Source of the DNA: Zoogloeaceae bacterium
GTDB taxonomy: Bacteria > Pseudomonadota > Gammaproteobacteria > Burkholderiales > Rhodocyclaceae
DNA: 64,000 nucleotides
Direction: 5' to 3'
Assembly (NCBI GenBank): GCA_031256795.1
Contig: JAIRPW010000011.1
Location: 1 to 64,000 of the forward strand
Part shown: positions 8,145 through 15,278 of the stretch, in pieces
How positions within the stretch are numbered: the first letter of the stretch is position 1
Layout: each line of letters begins with the position of its first letter
Notes under the pieces: model-generated
What the model saw: the letters and a program-made list of their open reading frames with translations, nothing else
The model's database searches: none
Told to the model about the DNA's origin: nothing
Made by a program: the position numbers and the translations under genes

Positions 8145-10000
8145 TGGCGGAAAAACCTCTTTTGCGTCTTTTGAGCTGCGGCAGCGTGGATGATGGCAAA
8201 AGCACTCTGATTGGGCGGATTCTGCACGATTGCGGCACGTTGTACGAAGATCAGCTGGCTTTGCTGGAAAAAGAGCGCACTTCCGAAGGGCTTCCGGATT
8301 TTTCGGCGCTTTTGGACGGCCTTTTGGCCGAGCGCGAACAGGCGATCACCATTGACGTGGCCTATCGCGCGTTTCGGACGGCCAACCGGCGTTATTTGAT
8401 CGCGGACGCGCCGGGTCATGAGCAATATACCCGCAACATGGTCACGGGCGCGTCTTTGGCGGACGCGGCGCTGCTTTTGATTGACGCGCCCAGGGCGCGG
8501 GCGGGGCTTTTGCCCCAGACGTCGCGCCATACCCTTGTCGCTTCGTTGCTGGGCGTGCCTGTCATGATCGCGGCGGTCAACAAAATGGACGCTCTGGGCT
8601 ACGCGGAAGCGGATTTCCGGGCGATTGAGCGGGAGTTTTTGTCTCGCGCGGGGCGCTTGCAGTTTTCCGCAGTTTATTGCGTTCCTGTTTCCGCCCTTCA
8701 TGGGGAGAACGTTTGCCGTCCCGGCGGAACGCCCTGGTATTCAGGGGAAACCGTTCTGGAAATTCTGGAACGTCTGGAGCCGGCGGTTCGGACGTCTGGC
8801 GCGCTTCGTATGCCGGTGCAGTGGGTGGCCAAAGGCGATGGCGGATTTCGCGGTCTGACGGGGACGCTATGCGCGGGCGAGGTGCGCGTTGGCGAACGGG
8901 TGGCGCTGTCGCCTTCCGGGCTTTGCGGCACGGTAAAGCGTCTGGCTGCGTATGACGGGGACGCGGAGTCGGCGGCGGCGGGCGAAGCGGTTTGTTTACA
9001 GCTGGCGGAAGATTTGGACGTGAGCCGGGGCGAGGTGCTTTCTTCCGTCGGCGCGGAGCCGGAAGCGGCGGATCAGCTGGCGGCGCGGGTAGTTTGGTTC
9101 GGCGACGCGCCTCTGGTATCCGGGCGCGCCTGGCTTTTCCGTCTGGGAACCGCTTCCGCGCGCGCCACGGTGACGGAATTAACCGCCAAATTGAGCCTGG
9201 AAACCTGGGGGGAAATTCCCGCGAAAGAATTGCGCGCCAATGACCTGGGTTTGGTGAAAATCAAGCTGGATCGAAAACTGGCGGTATCCGCTTACGCGGA
9301 GTGCCGGGAGCTGGGCGGGTTTTTGCTGATTGACCCTTTGACCTCCGCGACAGTGGGGGCGGGGATGATTTTGCATACCCTCCGGCGCGGCAGTCATATT
9401 TTTCCGCATGAGTTCGCGCTGGATATGCGGGCGCAGGCGCGGCAGAAAGGGCAAACTCCGCGCGTCGTTTGGTTTACCGGCCTGTCGGCTTCCGGGAAGT
9501 CTACGCTGGCCGAACGGGTGGCCAAGACGCTGCACGGTCTGGGGCGGCATGTCGCCATCCTGGACGGAGACAATTTGCGCGACGGGCTGAATGCGGATCT
9601 TGGCTTTACCGAGGCGGATCGCGCGGAAAATATTCGCCGCGCGGCGGCGGTCGCAAAGCTGATGAGCGAGGCGGGGCTGATCGTGCTGGCCTGTTTTATT
9701 TCGCCGTACCGGAGAGACCGGTCGGCGCTGCGCGCGTTGTTTCCCGCGGGAATTTTTGTGGAGATTTTTGTGGATACGCCGCTTGCTGTTTGCGCGGCGC
9801 GCGATCCCAAAGGATTGTATGCCGAGGCGCTGGGAGGGCGTTTGCCTAATTTCACGGGGGTTTCCGCGCCTTTTGAAGCGCCGGAGAATCCGGATTTGCG
9901 CGTGGATGGTCAGCGTCCGCTGGAAGAGTTGGCCGCGGAAGTCGCGGATTTTGTGGAAGGTTTGGAGATTCCGGATTTTTTGGAAAGGGCGGGTTCATGA
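8144..10000 (+). CDS. cysNC: Sulfate adenylyltransferase subunit 1 / adenylylsulfate kinase fusion
   Basis: A bifunctional protein of 618 residues. The N-terminal 430 residues are the EF-Tu-like CysN GTPase: GSVDDGKST (G1) at residues 13-21, DAPGHEQY (G3), NKMD (G4), then beta-barrel domains. From about residue 440 comes an APS kinase with P-loop GLSASGKST, LDGDNLRDGLN, FISPYRRDR and VDTPL. The pair CysD/CysNC makes PAPS, the donor for sulfate reduction or for sulfation, as in rhizobial NodP/NodQ. The start overlaps the cysD stop by one base (TAATG), which suggests translational coupling. The end overlaps the next gene as ATGA. Confidence 0.94.
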   Translation: MAEKPLLRLLSCGSVDDGKSTLIGRILHDCGTLYEDQLALLEKERTSEGLPDFSALLDGLLAEREQAITIDVAYRAFRTANRRYLIADAPGHEQYTRNMVTGASLADAALLLIDAPRARAGLLPQTSRHTLVASLLGVPVMIAAVNKMDALGYAEADFRAIEREFLSRAGRLQFSAVYCVPVSALHGENVCRPGGTPWYSGETVLEILERLEPAVRTSGALRMPVQWVAKGDGGFRGLTGTLCAGEVRVGERVALSPSGLCGTVKRLAAYDGDAESAAAGEAVCLQLAEDLDVSRGEVLSSVGAEPEAADQLAARVVWFGDAPLVSGRAWLFRLGTASARATVTELTAKLSLETWGEIPAKELRANDLGLVKIKLDRKLAVSAYAECRELGGFLLIDPLTSATVGAGMILHTLRRGSHIFPHEFALDMRAQARQKGQTPRVVWFTGLSASGKSTLAERVAKTLHGLGRHVAILDGDNLRDGLNADLGFTEADRAENIRRAAAVAKLMSEAGLIVLACFISPYRRDRSALRALFPAGIFVEIFVDTPLAVCAARDPKGLYAEALGGRLPNFTGVSAPFEAPENPDLRVDGQRPLEELAAEVADFVEGLEIPDFLERAGS

Positions 10001-10980
10001 TGCGCTTTGTTTTTGTTGGTCTGCTAACGGTTGCTTTGTCCCTGACGAGCGTGACAGCCTGGTGCGCCGAGGAGAAAAATCTGCGCGTGGGGTTTTTTCC
10101 CAATGTGACGCATGCCCAGGCGCTGATTGCCCAGAATATGGCGGCGGAGGGAAAGGGTTGGTTTGAGGCGCGGCTGCCGGGAGTCAAAATCATCTGGCAA
10201 AGTTTTAATGCCGGGCCGTCGGCGATGGAATCTCTGTTTGCCGGCGCGATTGACATGACCTACGTTGGCCCCAATCCTGTGCTGAACGCGTATCTGCGTT
10301 CGCGGGGCGGGGTTGTGGCGGTATCTGGCGCGGTGCGGGGCGGCGCGGGTTTGGTTGTGCCTTCCGGCAGTTCTCTCCGGCAGCCGAAGGATTTTCGCGG
10401 CAAACGCATTGCTACGCCGCAGCTGGGCAATACGCAGGACATTGCCTGCCGCGAGTGGCTGAGTCAGGCGGGACTGAAAGTGGGGATGACCGGCGGGGAG
10501 GCGAGCGTCATTCCCGTGGCCAATCCTGGAATCCTGCCGCTGTTTATCAAGGGCGAGATTGACGCGGCCTGGACGGTGGAGCCCTGGGTCTCGCGTCTGG
10601 AAAGAGAGGGCGGCGGCAAACTGGTTTACGCGGAGCCTGCGGAAACCTCGCTGACTACGGTGCTGGCGGCGAGCGCGGAGTTTCAAAAGCGCGACGCGGA
10701 TTTGGCGCGGCGTTTTACGGCGGCGCACCGGGAATTGACGGAATGGATTTTGCGAAATCCCGATGAGGCGCAAAAGCGTGTCGCGGCGGAATTGTCCCGG
10801 CGGATGCGGCGGGAATTTCCCTTGGACTTGGTGCGTCACGCCTGGCCGCGTCTGGTGTTTGAGAACGCGCTGACGGTCAAGGATTTTGAGCGGAATTTGG
10901 CGGCGGCGCGGGCGGCGGGCTTTGTCAAGAATGAAGAATTCAGCCTGAAGGGCCTGGCGGCCGCGCCTGCAGAAAAATGA
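9997..10980 (+). CDS. Sulfonate/taurine-type ABC transporter substrate-binding protein
   Basis: A 327-residue periplasmic receptor of the SsuA/TauA/NrtA family. It has a signal peptide ending near VTAWCA, then LRVGFFPNVTHAQALIAQNM, AGAIDMTYVGPNPVLNAYL, and IDAAWTVEPWVSRLE. It overlaps cysNC by four bases (ATGA), placing it in the sulfur operon. Family members bind sulfonates, taurine, sulfate esters, nitrate or thiamine precursors. The sulfur context favours an organosulfur ligand, but the ligand cannot be proven from sequence. Confidence 0.85.
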   Translation: MMRFVFVGLLTVALSLTSVTAWCAEEKNLRVGFFPNVTHAQALIAQNMAAEGKGWFEARLPGVKIIWQSFNAGPSAMESLFAGAIDMTYVGPNPVLNAYLRSRGGVVAVSGAVRGGAGLVVPSGSSLRQPKDFRGKRIATPQLGNTQDIACREWLSQAGLKVGMTGGEASVIPVANPGILPLFIKGEIDAAWTVEPWVSRLEREGGGKLVYAEPAETSLTTVLAASAEFQKRDADLARRFTAAHRELTEWILRNPDEAQKRVAAELSRRMRREFPLDLVRHAWPRLVFENALTVKDFERNLAAARAAGFVKNEEFSLKGLAAAPAEK

Positions 10981-11029
10981 GGCGAGGCTTTTTATCCCGG
11001 CGCCTGGGAACGCGGAACGCCGCTGCGGA

Positions 11030-11818
11030 ATGAGCGCGATCACGCCCTCTCCGGTTTTGGAACTGGACGCTTTGCGAAAAGCGTTTCCCGCTCCCGGTGG
11101 CGGCGCGCCGGTTTCTGCCTTGAGCGGCGTTTCTCTGCGGGTGTTTGCCGGGGAATATGTTTCCTTGCTGGGGGAGAGCGGCTGCGGAAAGTCAACGCTG
11201 CTGGCGCTGATCGCCGGTCTTTTGCCGCCGGATGGCGGGCGGGTGATCTGTGAAGGGCGGGAAGTTTCCGGGCCAGACCGCCACAGAATGCTCATGTTTC
11301 AGGCGGACGCCCTGTTCCCCTGGCTGGACGTGCTGGGCAATGTGGTGTACAGCCTGAAATTTTCTTCTGGCCTGAGCCGGAAGGAGCGGGAAGAGCGGGC
11401 GCTGGAGTTTTTGACGCTGGTGGGGCTTGCGGATTTTCGCCGCGCGCGGGCGCATGAATTGTCTGGCGGGATGCGCCAGCGGGCGGCCTTGGCGCGGGCG
11501 CTGGCCGCAGATCCGCGCATTTTGCTGATGGACGAGCCGTTTTCCGCGCTGGACGCCATGACCCGTGAGCGGCTTTATGCCGACGTGCAGCGTATTTGGC
11601 GGGAAACCGGCAAGACCATCATCATGGTGACGCATAACGTGCGGGAGGCGGTTTGTCTTTCCACGCGAGTGGTGTTGATGAAGCCGCCGGGAGCGCTGAC
11701 AGGGGAGGAAACGGTGGATTTGCCGTATCCCAGGCAGATGAATGATGTGGCGCTGGCGGTTTTGGCCGGGAAGATTCATGACCGTCTGCGGTTTTCCGCG
11801 AAGGAGGCGGAGGCATGA
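11030..11818 (+). CDS. ABC transporter ATP-binding protein, SsuB/TauB type
   Basis: A 262-residue ATPase that powers import with the neighbouring permease. Walker A is GESGCGKST near residue 50. The Q-loop is FQADALFPWLDV, the signature is LSGGMRQRAALARAL, and Walker B with switch follows as LLMDEPFSALDAMTRE and TVTHN-type IMVTHNVREAV. It begins 49 bases after the binding-protein stop and overlaps the permease start by four bases. The cognate receptor is the preceding gene. Confidence 0.9.
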   Translation: MSAITPSPVLELDALRKAFPAPGGGAPVSALSGVSLRVFAGEYVSLLGESGCGKSTLLALIAGLLPPDGGRVICEGREVSGPDRHRMLMFQADALFPWLDVLGNVVYSLKFSSGLSRKEREERALEFLTLVGLADFRRARAHELSGGMRQRAALARALAADPRILLMDEPFSALDAMTRERLYADVQRIWRETGKTIIMVTHNVREAVCLSTRVVLMKPPGALTGEETVDLPYPRQMNDVALAVLAGKIHDRLRFSAKEAEA

Positions 11819-12576
11819 GGCAAAGCGTGCTGCCGTGTTTGCTCGCGGCGCTGGTACTAGGGATTTGGCAGGGCTTCACGGCTTCCGGGTGGGCGTCGCC
11901 CATTCTGCTTCCTTCGCCGCTTTTGACGGCGCGCTGGCTGTATGAGGCGGTCAGGGACGGCCTTTTGGCGGACGCGCTCCTGGTGACGCTGCGGCGGCTT
12001 TTGACGGGTTTTGCGCTGGGTCTGGCGGGCGGACTGGTCTTGGGGGTGAGTTTGCGCGTCAGCGCGCTGGCGCGGAGGACTTTGGGTTTGGCCGCGCTGG
12101 GTCTGCAAACGCTGCCGTCGGTGTGCTGGGTGCCGCTGGCCATTCTTTGGTTTGGGCAGACGGAAGCCGCGATGATTTTTGTGGTAGTGATGGGGTCGTT
12201 GTGGGCGGTTTCCCTGGCGGTCAAAAGCGCGCTGGAGGCCGTGCCGCCGATTTATATTCAGGCGGCGCGGGTGATGGGCGCTTCCGGCCGTCAGTTGTGG
12301 GCGGGCGTGGTCTTGCCTGCCGCCCTGCCGCAGATTTTGGCCGGGGCGAAACTGGGCTGGGCTTTCGCGTGGCGCTCTTTAATGGCGGCCGAAATTTACG
12401 TAGTCGTCATGGATCGCTTTGGCCTGGGGCAGGTGCTGCATTTTGGCCGGGAACTCAACGCGATGGAGCAGGTGCTGGGCGTGATGCTGGTTATTGTCCT
12501 GGTGGGCGTGCTGACGGACTATTGTCTGTTCCGTCCGGCGGAAAACTTTTTTCGCCGGACGCGAGGGTTGGGGTAA
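11815..12576 (+). CDS. ABC transporter permease, SsuC/TauC type
   Basis: A 253-residue inner-membrane permease with about six hydrophobic segments. The coupling-helix region AARVMGASGRQLWAGVVLPA is typical of the SsuC/TauC/NrtB permeases. The ATG overlaps the ATPase stop as ATGA. It ends the apparent cysD-to-permease operon; the next gene is convergent and begins eight bases beyond. Confidence 0.9.
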   Translation: MRQSVLPCLLAALVLGIWQGFTASGWASPILLPSPLLTARWLYEAVRDGLLADALLVTLRRLLTGFALGLAGGLVLGVSLRVSALARRTLGLAALGLQTLPSVCWVPLAILWFGQTEAAMIFVVVMGSLWAVSLAVKSALEAVPPIYIQAARVMGASGRQLWAGVVLPAALPQILAGAKLGWAFAWRSLMAAEIYVVVMDRFGLGQVLHFGRELNAMEQVLGVMLVIVLVGVLTDYCLFRPAENFFRRTRGLG

Positions 12577-12583
12577 CAAGGAT

Positions 12584-14440
12584 TTACGCCGCGTCGCGCG
12601 GCTCTGCCCGGAGACGCTGGGCGTGCTGTTTGGCCATTTCGGCGCGGTAGCGGGGCAGGAGAGCGCCGGGAGGCCCTTCTTCCCGCACCTGTCCGTTTTC
12701 CAGCCAGAGAAGGCGATGGCAATGCTCCACGGTCGTCAGGCGGTGCGCGATGATAATGACGGTTGTCTGATTGGGCAGGCGGGCGATCATTTCGTTGATG
12801 ATGTTTTCGTTGGCCTGATCCAGCGCGCTTGTAGCTTCGTCGAAGATGAGAATTTCCGGAGAGGCGAAGAGGGCGCGGGCGATCGCTACCCGCTGAATCT
12901 GGCCGCCGGACAATCCCTGTCCATTTGCCGCGATGGGGTAGTCAATGCCTTTGGGATTGCGGAGGATGAAATCCAGCGCCGCTTCTTCGCAGGCCTTGCG
13001 CACCCGTTCCCGATCGTAATCTTCGCCCCAATGGCGGAACGCCACGTTGTCGGCGACGGTTCCCGGCATGAGCAGCGGCGATTGGGGGACGAATCCTGTC
13101 AGCCGCGCGTAGGCGGATTGTCTCGCGGGGGTGAGTTCCCGCCCGTCCACCAGAAAACGCCCGTTTTGCGGGGAGACAAGCCCGGTGAGCAGGAGCGCCA
13201 GGGTGCTTTTTCCCGCGCCGGACGCGCCGATGAGTCCGATGCTCTCGCCCTTGCGGATTTGCAGGTTTAAGCCGGACAAAATCCGCTGACCGGAGGGATA
13301 GCTGAATTCGACGTTTTCCAGCGCGATAACTTGCCGGAAGCGAAAGTCCGGGTCGGGCGCGGGAAGGGATTCGGGCGTTTCGGCGATGAAGGTTTCCAGA
13401 AGTTCCAGGCAGGTTTGCGCGGTGGGGCGCAGACTTCTTAAACTGATGGCCTGACTCAGGGCGCGGTTGACGGAGGGCAGCACCCGCCAGGCGGTGAGCA
13501 TGAGCAAAGAGATGGTGGAGACAATTTCCGGGAGCGGCGTACCCCAAAAGAGCATTCCCATGGTCACGGCGGAAATGAGGCCGAAGCCCACCAGTTCCAG
13601 GACCATGGAGGGCGTTTGGTTGTAGAACGACAGCGCTCTTTTGTGCGGGCCTCTTTGCGCGATGGTGGCGGCCATCTTGCTGAAAAGGACGTTCTGCCGC
13701 TGGTTGATCAGGATTTCTCTAAGTCCGCGGGTTAGCGCCAGGTTTTCGGCGCTTTCCTTGATGGCCAGATCGCGGTCGGTTTGTCCGGCGCGGTCCAGGC
13801 GGCGGCGCAGCCCGATGTAGGAGCCGAAGCCCGCGAGACCGAAAACGGTGATCAGCAGAAGGGTTAGCCGCGGCTCGGCCAAAAAAAGGCTGGCGAACAG
13901 CAAAAGGCTGCACAAGACGTTGCTGTAGAGGCGCAGAAGGACGAGCAAAAATTGGGAAAGCTGGGCGCGCTGGCTGAATTTGCTGAGTACGGACTGGCTT
14001 TGGGGGGAAAGATGCCAGAAGTAATCTTTGTTGAGGTAGCGCCGCAGGGTTTCCCGTCCGACGTGAATGCTGACATTTTCGGAAAAATGGGAGCTTTGCC
14101 GCTCCATCAGGGCGGCGAGCAGCACTTTGAAGGCGATGAAGCCCGCCATGAGCGCGCTGGTGAAAATGACCAGATGACGCGGCGTATCGCACCAGTCCCG
14201 CAGGGGCGGGATGAGCGCGAGAAAGACGCGGGTGACGGGGCGGTTGAGCGCCGCTTCTGGCGCGGCGATGCTGACGGCGAAGAGAGAGATGACCAGAAGG
14301 GTGCAGGTTTCGGTCAGGGCGCTGAAAAACTGAATGGACAGCGTCGTCCAGAAACGGCGGCGCAGCGGCGCGGGCAGGAGGCGGTATACCCTTTTCCCGT
14401 CCCGGATGAAGGCGTCGTGGATTTGCTGAAAAAAAATCAT
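12584..14440 (-). CDS. ABC transporter, fused membrane and ATPase domains, PglK-like flippase
   Basis: About 618 residues from the ATG at 14440; the frame also remains open to an ATG at 14575, so the start is uncertain. The N-terminal 330 residues hold some six membrane helices. The ATPase has GASGAGKST, FVPQSPLLMPGTVADNV, LSGGQIQRVAIARALF, LIFDEATSALD and IIIAHRLTTVEHC. The arrangement and the segment LLMLTAWRVLPSVNRAL resemble PglK, which flips lipid-linked oligosaccharides for protein glycosylation. Lipid A or polysaccharide export are alternatives. It lies close to the autotransporter but no glycosylation enzymes are adjacent. Confidence 0.82.
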   Translation of the reverse strand: MIFFQQIHDAFIRDGKRVYRLLPAPLRRRFWTTLSIQFFSALTETCTLLVISLFAVSIAAPEAALNRPVTRVFLALIPPLRDWCDTPRHLVIFTSALMAGFIAFKVLLAALMERQSSHFSENVSIHVGRETLRRYLNKDYFWHLSPQSQSVLSKFSQRAQLSQFLLVLLRLYSNVLCSLLLFASLFLAEPRLTLLLITVFGLAGFGSYIGLRRRLDRAGQTDRDLAIKESAENLALTRGLREILINQRQNVLFSKMAATIAQRGPHKRALSFYNQTPSMVLELVGFGLISAVTMGMLFWGTPLPEIVSTISLLMLTAWRVLPSVNRALSQAISLRSLRPTAQTCLELLETFIAETPESLPAPDPDFRFRQVIALENVEFSYPSGQRILSGLNLQIRKGESIGLIGASGAGKSTLALLLTGLVSPQNGRFLVDGRELTPARQSAYARLTGFVPQSPLLMPGTVADNVAFRHWGEDYDRERVRKACEEAALDFILRNPKGIDYPIAANGQGLSGGQIQRVAIARALFASPEILIFDEATSALDQANENIINEMIARLPNQTTVIIIAHRLTTVEHCHRLLWLENGQVREEGPPGALLPRYRAEMAKQHAQRLRAEPRDAA

Positions 14441-14617
14441 GGGAATCGCGGGGTTTTCCCGGATACTGGCGAAAAATGGAATGATACGGCAAAGCGCGCC
14501 GGATGTTTCGGCGATCCAGAGATGCGGCGCGCGGCGGCAGCGCGGAGAGCGACGAAATCTCAACGCCGGAAACATGTTAGACTTTTCCCCAGCCGCGAAC
14601 CAAAAGGATAAAAAACT

Positions 14618-15019
14618 ATGTCAACTTTGGCGCTCAACTTCTTTGAAGCCCTGCAAGCCGCAAACGTGCCGCAAGACAAGGCAAGGGCCGCCGCCGAACC
14701 TCTCGATAGAGAGTTTGAGCGGCGCTACGCCGCGCAAAAGCAAGAGATTGAACAGCAATGCGCCGCACAAGCGCGGGAGACGATCAGCCGCGCCGAAATG
14801 GAAAAGATGCGCGGGGAACTCGCAACCAAGGCCGATCTATACGCCGCCAAAGCCGAAGTAAAGGCAGATATTGAGACGGTGCGCGTGGACGTGGAAAAAG
14901 TGCGCGGAGAACTCAAAGCGGAAATCAGCGAAGTGCGCGCGGAAATCGCTCCGCTCAAATGGATGATCGGCGCAACTCTTGCGCTGGTAGCGGCAATGGC
15001 GGCAAAAACCCTGCTCTAG
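14618..15019 (+). CDS. Small coiled-coil membrane protein, DUF1640-like
   Basis: A 133-residue protein with an AAGGAT ribosome binding site before the ATG. Residues 5-40 resemble the start of DUF1640/CCDC90-like proteins (FEALQAANVPQDKA). A heptad-rich helical segment follows with repeated KADI/VRAEI-type units from about 65 to 110. A single C-terminal membrane helix covers residues 113-130. Such proteins are common next to mobile or accessory genes. Function is unknown. Confidence 0.75.
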   Translation: MSTLALNFFEALQAANVPQDKARAAAEPLDREFERRYAAQKQEIEQQCAAQARETISRAEMEKMRGELATKADLYAAKAEVKADIETVRVDVEKVRGELKAEISEVRAEIAPLKWMIGATLALVAAMAAKTLL

Positions 15020-15037
15020 CCAAAACAAGCGCCCAGT

Positions 15038-15067
15038 AAAAAAGCCGGAGGTTCTCCGGCTTTTTTT
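15038..15067. terminator. Bidirectional intrinsic terminator
   Basis: A perfect inverted repeat AAAAAAGCCGGAG / CTCCGGCTTTTTT with a GTT loop. T runs occur on both strands. On the plus strand it ends the small coiled-coil gene at 15019. Confidence 0.88.
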
Positions 15068-15118
15068 ACCGCCTTTTGTCCTGTACGAGAATCCCGCCGC
15101 GCGTTTTTGTTTTGTCTA

Positions 15119-15135
15119 CGTAAAAATATTTTACG
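15119..15135. promoter_or_regulatory. AT-rich palindrome upstream of the autotransporter
   Basis: CGTAAAA-ATA-TTTTACG, a perfect 7-bp inverted repeat about 145 bases before the autotransporter ATG. It could be an operator or part of a promoter. No regulator can be named. Confidence 0.4.
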
Positions 15136-15278
15136 GCATGGGGGGCTTTTGTCATAATCACGAAATTTATTCTCGCGCCGCCCAGGGCGGAAGCGACGAG
15201 TCTGCGGGCTTTTTGTCTTGCCCGTATGCGGAAGAGGTCTTTGTCGTTCGTAGTTCCCCTTTTTGGAAAGGTTGTGCC

